This document shows positions 34,150 to 42,818 of a stretch of DNA of 43,763 nt, piece after piece (the first letter of the stretch is position 1; the number at the start of each line of letters is the position of its first letter). Below the pieces are notes generated by a model that saw nothing but the letters and a program-made list of their open reading frames with translations, made no database searches and was not told where the DNA came from. Made by a program: the position numbers and the translations under genes. This stretch comes from an uncultured Eubacteriales bacterium (GTDB lineage Bacteria; Bacillota; Clostridia; Christensenellales; CAG-138): the NCBI GenBank assembly GCA_900540495.1, contig UQGA01000015.1, positions 1 to 43,763 of the forward strand, written 5' to 3'.

Positions 34150-35343
34150 TTAAACAAACAGGCCCACCAGACCAATGCCGCCAACCATGACGCCGGAAAC
34201 ATCGATGTTTTCGTCAAAGCATACCAGATCCGCGTCCTTTCCCGCCGCCAGCGACCCTTTGCTGCCGGCAATGCCGATGATGGAAGCGGGCGTTTCCGTC
34301 ATCATGCGGACGGCATCGTATAGTGGCACGCCTGCGCTGCGATACATCACGCGAATCAGGCGATCATCCGTAGCGATGCTCCCGGCAAATGCGGATCGAT
34401 CGGGCAGTTTGGCCACATCATCCTCGATGATGACCCGCTGCCCATTTTCCAAACTGCCTAGAACGGACTCCTGTACGTCCTGCCCGGCACAGCGCATGGA
34501 GTCGCATGTCAGCGCAACGCGGTCTACCCCCTTGACGCGGCAGACCATTTCGAGCAGCTCTACGGGCAGGTGGCAGCCGTCGGCGATGATCTCGACGGTC
34601 ATTTCCGGGATGCAGAACGCGCTTTCCAGCACGCCGCTGAACCGGAAGCCGCCGCGGCGGACGATTGTTGACATGGCGGAGTAGAGATGCGTCGTATGGG
34701 TGACACCATGCCGGAAGGCATCGAGGACTTGCGCATAAGTTGCGTTGGAGTGCCCAACCGACGGGAGAATCCCCTCCTCCAGCAGCCGTTCGGCAAAGCG
34801 GGCGGCGCCGTCCAGCTCGACGGCCAGCGTCCAGCGGGCGATTGCACCGCGCCCGTATGACAGGAAGTATTCGTATTCTTCCGGCTGTGGAGGCCGGATA
34901 TAGGCCGGATCGATTGCGCCACACTGCGCCTTGCTCAGGTACGGCCCTTCCATGTGCAGGCCGTGCAGATGGAGGCTTTTCCCGGCCAACGCCTCCTTGG
35001 CCGCCCGAAAGCTGTCAATGCTGCGCAGGATCTCCTCCCTTGTGGCTGCAAGCGTGGTCGGCAGGAGCGTGGTGGTGCCGTGCAGCAGATGCGTGCGGCA
35101 GGCGGTTGCAAATGCTTCCGGCGTGCCGTCCATAAAGTCCGAACCGCCGGCCCCATGGCTGTGCAACTCCACAAAGCCCGGCGAAAGATAGCGCCCGCCA
35201 AGATCAAGGGTGCGGCTGTAAGGCAGCGCCGGCCAGCCGTCACCGGCGCCGATTTGCAGGATATGGGCGCCCTCCACAATGGCAAAGCCGTATTGGATGC
35301 GGTCGCGGAGCACAAGGTTGGCATGGCAGAACAGGGTCAGCAT
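34150..35343 (-). CDS. nagA: N-acetylglucosamine-6-phosphate deacetylase
   Basis: 397 residues, normal for NagA. Amidohydrolase metal-site motifs: FVELHSHGAGGSDFMDG (about 54-70), HGLHMEGPYLS (Glu ligand), SVGHSNATYAQ, THTTHLYSAM and the catalytic aspartate region LTCDSMRCAGQ, then FAGSIATDD. It removes acetate from GlcNAc-6-P to give GlcN-6-P for the deaminase encoded just upstream. LYSAM and CDSM differ from the usual LFNAM and TDAM, so the exact N-acyl substrate may differ. It lies 66 bases after the nagB-like gene. Confidence 0.92.
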   Translation of the reverse strand: MLTLFCHANLVLRDRIQYGFAIVEGAHILQIGAGDGWPALPYSRTLDLGGRYLSPGFVELHSHGAGGSDFMDGTPEAFATACRTHLLHGTTTLLPTTLAATREEILRSIDSFRAAKEALAGKSLHLHGLHMEGPYLSKAQCGAIDPAYIRPPQPEEYEYFLSYGRGAIARWTLAVELDGAARFAERLLEEGILPSVGHSNATYAQVLDAFRHGVTHTTHLYSAMSTIVRRGGFRFSGVLESAFCIPEMTVEIIADGCHLPVELLEMVCRVKGVDRVALTCDSMRCAGQDVQESVLGSLENGQRVIIEDDVAKLPDRSAFAGSIATDDRLIRVMYRSAGVPLYDAVRMMTETPASIIGIAGSKGSLAAGKDADLVCFDENIDVSGVMVGGIGLVGLFV

Positions 35344-35409
35344 GGGCGAATCCCTCCGGTCGTTTTGAAATGGTTTGAAACAGCGGCGCAGACGGCCCTG
35401 TGCCGCCCG

Positions 35410-36183
35410 TCAGTCAAGGATGCCGCTGCCGGCGTCGGCATCGACATACAGCGCCGCCCGCGCGTGGGTGCGCAGGATGGTCGCGGGGCACGCGGTTGAC
35501 ACCGTGCCGCGCACAGTCCGCGCGACCGCCTCCGCCTTGGTGGCAGCCGGGACAGAGCAGAACATGGCGCCGGCCTGCATCAGCCCGGGGATAGTGACGC
35601 TGAGCGCGCACCTGGGCACCAGCTCGATTGACGAGAAGCAGCCGTCGTTGACCTGCTGCATGCGGCAGCGATCTTCCAGAGCCACCACCTTGACAAAGCA
35701 TGGGTCCGAAAAGTCGGCAACCGACGGATCATTGAAGGCGATATGACCGTTTTCTCCAATGCCGAGCAGGCACATGTCAAGCGGGTTTTCGTGCAGCAGC
35801 CGGTCATAACGGGCTGCCTCCTTTTCCGGGTCGGCAGCGTTGCCGTCAAGCAGGTTTACGCTGCGGAAGGGCTTGCGATCAAAGATGGCCCGCTTGAGAA
35901 AGTTGCGGAATCCGGCAGGGTGCTCCGGGTCCAGCCCCACATATTCATCCATGTGAAATGCGTTGACACGCGTCCAGTCGATTGCGGGGGCGGCGCAGAG
36001 CGTGGCGAGCGTTTCGTTCTGCGACGGCGCGGCGGCAAACATCACGTTGATGGTTTCCTTCTGCGCCAGCAGAGCCCGGAGGGCGTCGGCCGCCTCCTGC
36101 CCGGCGCAGGCGCCCATCGCAGCACGCGTGTCGAACACCCGCACGTGTAGCCGATCACAGAAAAAATCTTTCAGAACTGCCAT
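35410..36183 (-). CDS. nagB: Glucosamine-6-phosphate deaminase/isomerase (NagB-like)
   Basis: 257 residues. FHMDEYVGLDPEHPAGFRNFL (about 79-99) and LLGIGENGHIAFNDP (about 138-152) are the catalytic motifs, and LSVTIPGLMQAG closes the active site. The phosphate-binding LATGSTP loop of classical NagB is replaced by FAAAPSQNETL, placing it in a side branch whose members may act on other amino-sugar phosphates. The expected reaction is GlcN-6-P to fructose-6-P plus ammonia. It is 15 bases after the LarA-family gene. GGAAGGAT precedes the ATG. Confidence 0.88.
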   Translation of the reverse strand: MAVLKDFFCDRLHVRVFDTRAAMGACAGQEAADALRALLAQKETINVMFAAAPSQNETLATLCAAPAIDWTRVNAFHMDEYVGLDPEHPAGFRNFLKRAIFDRKPFRSVNLLDGNAADPEKEAARYDRLLHENPLDMCLLGIGENGHIAFNDPSVADFSDPCFVKVVALEDRCRMQQVNDGCFSSIELVPRCALSVTIPGLMQAGAMFCSVPAATKAEAVARTVRGTVSTACPATILRTHARAALYVDADAGSGILD

Positions 36184-36198
36184 GGTATCCTTCCTTTC

Positions 36199-37473
36199 TC
36201 AGGCCTCATACAGGAATGTTTCGGCGCCGTTGGACAGAGCGCCGATGCGGCAGGCGGGGTTTTCGGCGAGCAGTTCGTCGATCAGCGCCTGTAGCTGCGA
36301 GACCGGTCGGTGCTCACAGCCGCAGCGCCGCATTTCGTCCGCGGTGACGCCGTCGCTGACAACGATGAGGCGCCTGCGCCTGCGCAGCTTGGACATGCTG
36401 TTGCCGACGGCAATGGCGAGCGGATCGCCCAGCGATTCGCCCCGTATGCATGCCTCGACGATGGCGTCCCCGTCGTCGCGCCCCATGAACTCGGGGTATT
36501 CCCGGTGCGGACCGATCCCCTCAAAGTTAGGGCTGACGAGGATCATGGTATTGCCCTCCGCCCCCTTCACGGCGGCTTCGGCCGCATAAAGCGCTTTCGG
36601 CGACTGCCAGAAATCCTGATCCGCCGGGTGGGAGGATACGATCATCACATCCGCCTTTTCCTTTACCGCAAAGCCGACGATCCGCTTTCCGCGCCGGACG
36701 CCTTCCCGATGCGCGGCGACATAGTGGCCGGCCACTACGTCCGCAATCTGCAACTTGGAGTTGAGGATCACGTTCACAATGAAGTCCAGTCCGACGGAAT
36801 CCACCCAGTTTTCCATCATATCGCGGATGGGCGTGGAGTCCCTGCCAAACAGGTTCTCGTTGAACAGCGACGCCTTGAGGTGGAAATAGGCCACCGTTTT
36901 TTCGCCGGCAACGCCGGGGTAGAGAATCTTTCCGCCTCCGCCCCATCCCATTACGGGGTGCGGCACAAGACAGCCGACGCCGATATGGATGTCGGTTTCC
37001 AGCACCGCGCGGGTCGCCAGGATATCGACGCCTTCCGGTGTTTTCCCGGCACAGGCGAGTCCCTCCGGCTTGCGGAATTCGGAGTTGAGGACCTCATAGC
37101 GGCGGTAGATTGCATCGCCGACACGCTCGCGCAGCTCCGCCTCCGTCATATACCGGTGGCTGCCCAGCGCCGCCACGATGCGGATGTCCTCGGGCCTGGC
37201 GCCCGCGGCCTCCAGGCGGGGCAGCAGGATGGGAAGGATGGTGGATATTGGCGTAGGCCGCGACCCATCGTCGATGATTACGGCAATCTTTTTCCCGGGG
37301 CGGACGATCTGCTCAAGCGGGCCGGTACCGATGGGGTTGTCGATGGCGCTGCGGATCGCGCCCGCAAGGTCATCGACGGCGGGGACAAACGCCGGGTCCA
37401 TCATGCCGATGAAGTTCTTGTCGGGCACTTCAAAGTGAATGTGGTCAGGGCCGTAGGGCAATATGACGTACAT
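36199..37473 (-). CDS. LarA-family nickel-dependent racemase/epimerase
   Basis: 424 residues. DUF2088 and LarA motifs are present: IDDGSRPTPIS (about 74-84), ALGSHRYMTEAEL (His108-equivalent), GCLVPHPVMGWGGGGKILYPGV (His174 and Lys184 equivalents) and TVAYFH (His200 equivalent). Lactate racemase carries a nickel-pincer nucleotide on that lysine and nickel on His200; all are conserved, so this should be an active hydroxy-acid racemase or sugar-acid epimerase. The cofactor makers LarB, LarC and LarE are not in the window. The ATG at 37473 has AAGGGGGGA upstream. Its place among amino-sugar genes is unusual. Confidence 0.9.
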   Translation of the reverse strand: MYVILPYGPDHIHFEVPDKNFIGMMDPAFVPAVDDLAGAIRSAIDNPIGTGPLEQIVRPGKKIAVIIDDGSRPTPISTILPILLPRLEAAGARPEDIRIVAALGSHRYMTEAELRERVGDAIYRRYEVLNSEFRKPEGLACAGKTPEGVDILATRAVLETDIHIGVGCLVPHPVMGWGGGGKILYPGVAGEKTVAYFHLKASLFNENLFGRDSTPIRDMMENWVDSVGLDFIVNVILNSKLQIADVVAGHYVAAHREGVRRGKRIVGFAVKEKADVMIVSSHPADQDFWQSPKALYAAEAAVKGAEGNTMILVSPNFEGIGPHREYPEFMGRDDGDAIVEACIRGESLGDPLAIAVGNSMSKLRRRRRLIVVSDGVTADEMRRCGCEHRPVSQLQALIDELLAENPACRIGALSNGAETFLYEA

Positions 37474-37487
37474 GGATGGTCCCCCCT

Positions 37488-37961
37488 TTAGCGAGCACTG
37501 GCCGACGTGCAACGTTCCAGCTTTTCCAGCAGCGCTGTCCGCAGCAGTTGCATCCGTTCGTCATATTCCAACGGATCCAGATAAACGCGTTCCGACGGGT
37601 CGGGGAAGAGGACGAACGGCCCGCCGAAGCCGAGCCTGCCGCGATATTTGGGGCAGATGGTGAAGTGCACATGCGTCACGTTATCGCCATAGATGGCATA
37701 GTTGATCTTATCCGCACGGAACAGCTCCTGAATGGTTTGCGCCAGCAGGCACACGTCGTCCAGGAACAGATCGCGCTCTGCTTTGGGGATCTGGTACAGT
37801 TCGTCATAGTGGCCGCCGTTAAACATGATCGTGCATCGCCCGGGAAGCGTCTGATCCTTGCACAGGAACACCTTGGAGATGCGCAGGTCGCACAGCTCGA
37901 ACAGCAGTTCCCGGAAAGCTTCGTCGCGTTCACAATAATAACAGCCCTTTTTGAAGTTCAT
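37488..37961 (-). CDS. HIT-like protein with altered histidine triad
   Basis: 157 residues. The HIT-fold signature appears as NVTHVHFTICPKYRGRL (about 94-110): the first two histidines are present but the third is Thr (HVHFT). An N-terminal CYYCERDE (Cys-x2-Cys) resembles the zinc site of some HIT and GalT enzymes, and FLDDVCLLAQTIQELFRADKINYAIYGD precedes the motif. HIT enzymes hydrolyse or transfer nucleotides; the altered triad leaves the reaction uncertain. GGAGG precedes the ATG. It sits between the permease gene and the LarA-family gene (14 bases from the latter). Confidence 0.82.
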   Translation of the reverse strand: MNFKKGCYYCERDEAFRELLFELCDLRISKVFLCKDQTLPGRCTIMFNGGHYDELYQIPKAERDLFLDDVCLLAQTIQELFRADKINYAIYGDNVTHVHFTICPKYRGRLGFGGPFVLFPDPSERVYLDPLEYDERMQLLRTALLEKLERCTSASAR

Positions 37962-38011
37962 GTAAATACCTCCTGTTGGTCACGGTTCCAAACCGCTGAT
38001 ACGCATTCCGG

Positions 38012-38869
38012 CTATTTGATGGCGCCCTTGGTGGCGTCGCCGGTGATATAGTTGCGAATACAGATGAACAGCACGACCAGCGGGATGGTCGTCATCACGG
38101 CTCCGGCCATGACGTAATGCCACTGAATGCCGATGGCCGGGTTGTTCTTGACAATTTCGTACAGCTTGACGATGATGGTCTTCATCTGAGAGCTTTCGTT
38201 AAAGGTGAAAGCAAACAGGAACTCGTTCCAAGCGCGCGTGAACGTGAAGATGACCGCGACCGCGATTCCGGTAGAGGAAATTGGGACGACCACGCGTACC
38301 AGCGCCATGAAGCGGCTGCAGCCGTCGATCTGTGCCGCCTCCAGCGTTTCCTGAGGCACGTTGTCAAACGAGCTCTTGAGCATCAGAATGATGAAGGCCA
38401 GCGAAAAGGTCACGTTCATGGCGATCAGCCCCTGATAGGTATCGATCCAGCCCCAGGCGTTGAGAAGCTGATACAGGGGGATGATGACGATGATTGGCGC
38501 AAACATCTGGCTCACGAGGATCAGGTAGTACAGGATCCCCTTGAGGTGGAATTTCAGCTTGGAGAGCGCATAGGCGGCCGGGATGGCAATCAGCATGGTC
38601 ACGATGATGCTGCCGCCGGTCACAATGGCGCTGTTCTTAAAGCCGGTCAGCACGTCCATCTTCCGGAACACGTCCGCATAGTTTTCCCATGCGATCTTTT
38701 TCGGGATAAGCGTGACCGGCGTGGTGAACACATCGGTCGACTCCTTGAGCGAAACCGAGATCATCACAAGAATGGGATAGAACAAGATGGTGATCATCAC
38801 GAGGACAATCAATGCGAAGAGAAACGCCTGCCCCCGCTTTTTCAGCATATGTCGCCGATGGCTATTCAT
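38012..38869 (-). CDS. CUT1 sugar ABC transporter permease (MalG/UgpE-like)
   Basis: 285 residues with six predicted transmembrane helices. FKNSAIVTGGSIIVTMLIAIPAAYALSKLKF is typical of the second permease of CUT1 systems. The EAA coupling motif is QETLEAAQIDGCSRFMALVRVVVPIS (about 190-215), with ARAWNEFLFAFTF following. It pairs with the permease encoded upstream to import an oligosaccharide or amino sugar. GGAGG lies 5-6 bases before the ATG at 38869, which overlaps the upstream gene by 8 bases. No ABC ATPase gene is in the operon, so a shared MsmK-type ATPase elsewhere is likely. Confidence 0.92.
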   Translation of the reverse strand: MNSHRRHMLKKRGQAFLFALIVLVMITILFYPILVMISVSLKESTDVFTTPVTLIPKKIAWENYADVFRKMDVLTGFKNSAIVTGGSIIVTMLIAIPAAYALSKLKFHLKGILYYLILVSQMFAPIIVIIPLYQLLNAWGWIDTYQGLIAMNVTFSLAFIILMLKSSFDNVPQETLEAAQIDGCSRFMALVRVVVPISSTGIAVAVIFTFTRAWNEFLFAFTFNESSQMKTIIVKLYEIVKNNPAIGIQWHYVMAGAVMTTIPLVVLFICIRNYITGDATKGAIK

Positions 38870-39758
38870 AGGACACCTCCTTGCCTTTCGATCTGACGTA
38901 GAGGATTGCAAATATGGACAGGAGCACAAAGCAAATGATGCTGATTGCGGCAGAATAGCCGCGATTGTTGAATTCAAAGGCGTTCTGATAGACATAGTTG
39001 ACCAGAATCGACGAGGAATTCGCGGGACCGCCGGAGGTCATCATATAGATTACATCGAAGGAATTGAACCCCCAGATGCCCATGAGAAGCGCCAGCGTGC
39101 GGACATCCGACAGGATGAGCGGCAGCGTGATCGTAAAGAACTTGCGGATAGGGCCGACGCCATCGATATCGGCCGCTTCATAAACGAAAGTGGGGATGGA
39201 ATATAGGGAGGCGAGAATGTTGAGCGCGCAGAAAGGCGCACATGCCCAGATGTTCACGATCATCACCGCGATGAGCGAAGTGTTCGGAGACCCCAGAAAG
39301 GAAACGGCCTTGTCGATCAGGCCGAGGTCCTGCAGGATCTGCGGAATATGCCCGAACGTGGGATTGTACATCAGACGCCAGACCATGCACGCCACCGCTG
39401 CGGGCATGGCGTAAGGGATGAGCATCACGCCGGTAATCAGTTTTTTGCCCTTAAAATTTTTATAGAGGATCAGCGCCATGATCAGGCCGAGCAGAATCTT
39501 TGCGGCCGTGCCGACGAAGACCCAGACGGCGCTGTTACGCAGGATCAGGAGCGCGTCGTTGCTCTGGAAAAACTTGATATAGTTGTCGAGAAAGATCCAT
39601 TCCTCGGTGCCGTTGATCTTGATGTTGTAAAACGACAGACGAAACACGTCGATGATGGGGAACAGGATAAACACTGCGAATACGGCCACCGTCGGCAGGA
39701 TGTACAGCAGGTTTACCCAGCGTTCCAGCTGATCGGCCCTTTTTCGAGTTTTTTTCAT
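38862..39758 (-). CDS. CUT1 sugar ABC transporter permease (MalF/UgpA-like)
   Basis: 298 residues, about six transmembrane helices. LLYILPTVAVFAVFILFPIIDVFRLSFYN opens the protein; the coupling loop YEAADIDGVGPIRKFFTITLPLILSD (about 210-235) and the later FNSFDVIYMMTSGGPANSSSIL are hallmark MalF-type sequences. It forms the membrane channel with the downstream permease. The ATG at 39758 is preceded by GGAGGG. A gap of 81 bases with a stem-loop separates it from the binding-protein gene. Confidence 0.92.
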   Translation of the reverse strand: MKKTRKRADQLERWVNLLYILPTVAVFAVFILFPIIDVFRLSFYNIKINGTEEWIFLDNYIKFFQSNDALLILRNSAVWVFVGTAAKILLGLIMALILYKNFKGKKLITGVMLIPYAMPAAVACMVWRLMYNPTFGHIPQILQDLGLIDKAVSFLGSPNTSLIAVMIVNIWACAPFCALNILASLYSIPTFVYEAADIDGVGPIRKFFTITLPLILSDVRTLALLMGIWGFNSFDVIYMMTSGGPANSSSILVNYVYQNAFEFNNRGYSAAISIICFVLLSIFAILYVRSKGKEVSYE

Positions 39759-39796
39759 GTGCTGCCCTCCGTTAGCAATCAGGAGAAAGGGAGGGA

Positions 39797-39813
39797 GGGC
39801 GGCTAGGCCGCCC
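39797..39813 (-). other. Intercistronic stem-loop between binding protein and permeases
   Basis: GGGCGGC-TAG-GCCGCCC forms a perfect 7-bp hairpin in the 81-base gap. On the minus strand only scattered Ts follow. As in other sugar ABC operons it may protect the upstream binding-protein mRNA or attenuate the permease genes. Confidence 0.55.
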
Positions 39814-39839
39814 GTCTCCCGCGGTTCATTCAAGAAAGA

Positions 39840-41144
39840 TCAGCTCTGCGCAGCGAGGAGTGCGTTGCATTCGGTCTCCGCAGCCGCAAACGCTTCGGCA
39901 GCGGTCATCTGGCCAAATACGGCTTTCGTCACGTAATCGCTGAAGATTTTTTCAAACTCGCTCCAGCAAACGATGGAGGGCTTGAATTTGGCCATGGGCT
40001 CATATTCGACAAACGGCGCCACCAGCATGTTTTCCGGGTCGGAGAAGGCGGGGATCTCCTCGACGAAGCTGGCCTGGTTCGGCACCCAGCCGACCTGATT
40101 GATGACCTCGCCCATATACTTGGCCTGATGCCAGAACTCGAGCCACTGGCCGGTGATCTCTTCGTTGCCGGTCTTGAAGAGCACGTCGATGTCCATTACG
40201 CCGAGGGCGTGCGCTTCACCGGTGGGGCCGGCCAGCGGCGCGATGATCTCACACCAGCTGTAATCTTCGCCCGCATCCTTCAGCGCGGCGATGCCCTGGC
40301 CGTTGTGGAAGTAAGCGGCTGCATTCTGCGTGGTATAGTTGGTCTGCGTGACGTCGATATCCGCTTCGCCGTAATCCGGGACGGCGTATTGCGCCAGATC
40401 GACATACATCTGCAGCGCGGCGACGCCCTCCGGGGTGTTAAAGGCGACGGTTTGCTGATCCTCGCTCAGCAGCTCGGCGCCGTAAGCCCAGAGGATCGGC
40501 AGGAAGCAGTCGGCCGTATTCTTGGTGTGGCCGGCAACCATGGCGTATGCATAGTTGCAGACCGTACCTTCGCAAAGCGCCGGCGCGGCGGCGAGAAGTT
40601 CTTCCCAGGTGGTGGGCGTTTCGAGGTTGGCTTCATCGAACGCGGCACGGTTGATCAACACGGAACGGACGGACATATAGGAAGGCAGCGTCCAGAGCGC
40701 GCCGTCGACGGAGCAGACCTCGCGGGCCGCCTCCGAAAAGTCATTGAAGAGCGTGTCGCTGATGTAGTCCTGCACGGGGGCGATATAGCCGGCTTCCTTG
40801 AACTCTACGGTCCAGGAGGAGAAACCGTACATGGCGTCCGGCATGTTGCCGCCCTCGGCCAGCGTCAGGATCTTGGAATAGGCGTCGGAATAGGCCCAGT
40901 CCTCAATGTTGACCTTTACGCCGGTTTCCGCTTCAAAAGCAGCGGCGGCTTCCTGCAGCAGCTCAAGACCGGTACCGCCCAGCGTGACATAGGTGATTTC
41001 CTTGGTTTCGGCGGTCTGGCCGTCGCCGCTGCCGTCCGTTGCCGGCGCCTGCGTGTTCTCTTCGGCGTCCGGTGTCGTGTTCGTACAGCCAATGACGCTC
41101 AACAGCATGAGGGCGACGAGCAACATTGCAAATACCTTTTTCAT
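39840..41144 (-). CDS. CUT1 sugar-binding lipoprotein
   Basis: 434 residues. Signal peptide with lipobox VIGC (Cys20), a short Thr/Asp/Glu-rich linker, then an SBP_bac_1 fold: ITYVTLGGTGLELLQEAAAAFEAETGVKVNIEDWAYSDAY-type opening, DFSEAAREVCSVDGALWTLPSYMSVRSVLINRAAFDEANLETPTTWEELL, and many surface aromatics typical of sugar sites. It captures the locus substrate outside the membrane. Start 41144 was chosen over 41150 for ribosome-site spacing and because it forms a TAATG junction with the preceding amidase gene. Confidence 0.93.
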   Translation of the reverse strand: MKKVFAMLLVALMLLSVIGCTNTTPDAEENTQAPATDGSGDGQTAETKEITYVTLGGTGLELLQEAAAAFEAETGVKVNIEDWAYSDAYSKILTLAEGGNMPDAMYGFSSWTVEFKEAGYIAPVQDYISDTLFNDFSEAAREVCSVDGALWTLPSYMSVRSVLINRAAFDEANLETPTTWEELLAAAPALCEGTVCNYAYAMVAGHTKNTADCFLPILWAYGAELLSEDQQTVAFNTPEGVAALQMYVDLAQYAVPDYGEADIDVTQTNYTTQNAAAYFHNGQGIAALKDAGEDYSWCEIIAPLAGPTGEAHALGVMDIDVLFKTGNEEITGQWLEFWHQAKYMGEVINQVGWVPNQASFVEEIPAFSDPENMLVAPFVEYEPMAKFKPSIVCWSEFEKIFSDYVTKAVFGQMTAAEAFAAAETECNALLAAQS

Positions 41145-42115
41145 TACCATCTCTCCTTGTTTTTATTTATGAAAACACCGTCTGCCGCCGGGCTGTCAAA
41201 AAGGGGCCCGTTGCTTTTGGTGATTTCACCATAGAGTGCCGGCCGGCGCATCAGGAGGAGATCCTCCCGGCATTGGTCCACGCCGTCCTTTCGAATGCAG
41301 GCGATGTCCTTGGCCCGGCGCGAGGGCTCCGGATCAAATGTGGCGATGGCCAGACCGGCCAGATGGCCGGTGTCGGCGATGGGCACGCCTTCCGGATTGA
41401 TGATGCAGGCCCGCCCCGTCAGTTCGTGCCCGGAGCAGTAGGGGGCGAAGAATGCCGGACTTGCGAAATTGGCGCCGACGAGGTAACAACAATAGTCGAG
41501 TGCACGGCAACGGGCCTGCAACATGATCATCTCCTCGGAGGGGCCGTAGGTCTGGTGCGGCCAGAAGATGGTGCGCGCGCCCTTGAGCGTGAGCACCCGG
41601 AAGACCTCCGGGAAGAACATGTCCATGCAGATGGCGATGCCGATCCGCCCGAAATCGAGGTCGAACACCGGCAGTTCGTCGCCCGCCGTGATGCCGAAGC
41701 AGCGCCCTTCGCTGCCGCAGAGGTGACTTTTGCGATATTTTCCCGCCACGTTGCCCTGACGATCGAGTATCACGGCGGTATTGTACAGACGATCGCCGTC
41801 CAGCTCGGTGTAGTCCGCAATCAGATACATGCCAAACCGGCGGCAGATCCGCCCGAAACGCTCCGTCATGGGGCCGGGGACCGGCTCGGCAATCGCCCGA
41901 TAAAGGGGGCTTCGGTCGGTTGCCGGATCGTACAGCCCGCCGTCATGGGCATCGGTCTCAAGCGAACCGAAGGCGTCAAAGTGCTCGGGCAGCAGCAGGA
42001 TATCGCAGCCGGCCCTCCCCGCCTCCGCCGCAGCGTCCTCGCAGAGGCGGATGTATGTCTCGCGAGGGACGGGATCGATATACTTGATGCGCGAAAGTGC
42101 GGCGACCCGGATCAT
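41144..42115 (-). CDS. Carbon-nitrogen hydrolase (nitrilase superfamily)
   Basis: 323 residues. The Glu-Lys-Cys triad is intact: ILLLPEHFDAFG (Glu), AGKYRKSHLC (Lys) and IGIAICMDMFFPE (Cys). Length and motifs fit cytosolic amidases such as N-carbamoyl-amine or omega-amide hydrolases. The specific amide cannot be named; in this locus it might split an amide or carbamoyl group from an amino-sugar derivative. GGAGGAA lies 7 bases before the ATG at 42115; the stop overlaps the lipoprotein start by one base. Confidence 0.9.
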   Translation of the reverse strand: MIRVAALSRIKYIDPVPRETYIRLCEDAAAEAGRAGCDILLLPEHFDAFGSLETDAHDGGLYDPATDRSPLYRAIAEPVPGPMTERFGRICRRFGMYLIADYTELDGDRLYNTAVILDRQGNVAGKYRKSHLCGSEGRCFGITAGDELPVFDLDFGRIGIAICMDMFFPEVFRVLTLKGARTIFWPHQTYGPSEEMIMLQARCRALDYCCYLVGANFASPAFFAPYCSGHELTGRACIINPEGVPIADTGHLAGLAIATFDPEPSRRAKDIACIRKDGVDQCREDLLLMRRPALYGEITKSNGPLFDSPAADGVFINKNKERW

Positions 42116-42137
42116 GCCGATTCCTCCTACGATGGGA

Positions 42138-42800
42138 TTACAGGTGACGGATACGGAAAAGCAGGCGATCGATGGCGTCGCGGTTTTTCTCCAGATCCAC
42201 AAAATGATTGCCGGTCCAGACACAAGCCTGCGGGTCGGGCATCCGCGACAGCGTTTCCAGCACGAGCAGATTCAACAGTGCTGCCGTGAGGATGGTGTGC
42301 TCGGGCGGGACGGCGGCAAACGAGGCGTGAGAGCATAGCGTGACATCCGCCCCGCAGGCGGGCGTCCGCTCGTTGCCGCAGAGCACCGCGATGGTTTGGA
42401 GTCCGTGCGCCTGCGCCCACTGAAGCGCGCCGGCGAACAGGGGCAGCGCGGGGTCGCTTCCCAGCAATAATATGGGATCGCCCGGCTCGACATATTCGTA
42501 ATAGTCAAGGATGCACGGGGCAAGCCCATCGAGCGACAGGCACATCGCGCTGCGATATGCGCCGTGCGCGGGGTCGAGCGCAGGATCGAGGATCGGATTG
42601 ATGTGCAGCGGCGCGCCCGGCCGGAAGAAGACCTCCGTGACCAACGCGGCCAGGGCCGGTTCCGTTCCGAAAACATGGATCAGGCGATCATTTTTCTGCG
42701 CCTCAGACAGGATGTCTGCGGCGGCGGCAATGCGATCAGCCTCCTCTTCCAGCAGGGCAAGCCGGGCCGACAGCGTTTGCAGGTACCATTGACCGTTCAT
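42138..42800 (-). CDS. SIS-fold protein, UPF0309-like, altered sugar-phosphate site
   Basis: 220 residues. RLIHVFGTEPALAALVTEVFFRPGAPLHINPILDPAL (about 38-75) aligns with UPF0309 SIS proteins, whose usual FGTGHS sugar-phosphate loop is here FGTEPA. The rest (DPILLLGSDPALPLFAGALQWAQAHGLQTIAVLCGNE) keeps the SIS alpha/beta order. Loss of the Gly-His-Ser loop suggests a non-catalytic or altered partner of the neighbouring SIS protein, with which it may pair. It follows that gene by 18 bases and precedes the amidase by 22. Confidence 0.78.
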   Translation of the reverse strand: MNGQWYLQTLSARLALLEEEADRIAAAADILSEAQKNDRLIHVFGTEPALAALVTEVFFRPGAPLHINPILDPALDPAHGAYRSAMCLSLDGLAPCILDYYEYVEPGDPILLLGSDPALPLFAGALQWAQAHGLQTIAVLCGNERTPACGADVTLCSHASFAAVPPEHTILTAALLNLLVLETLSRMPDPQACVWTGNHFVDLEKNRDAIDRLLFRIRHL

Positions 42801-42818
42801 CTCGGATACGCCTCCCTC

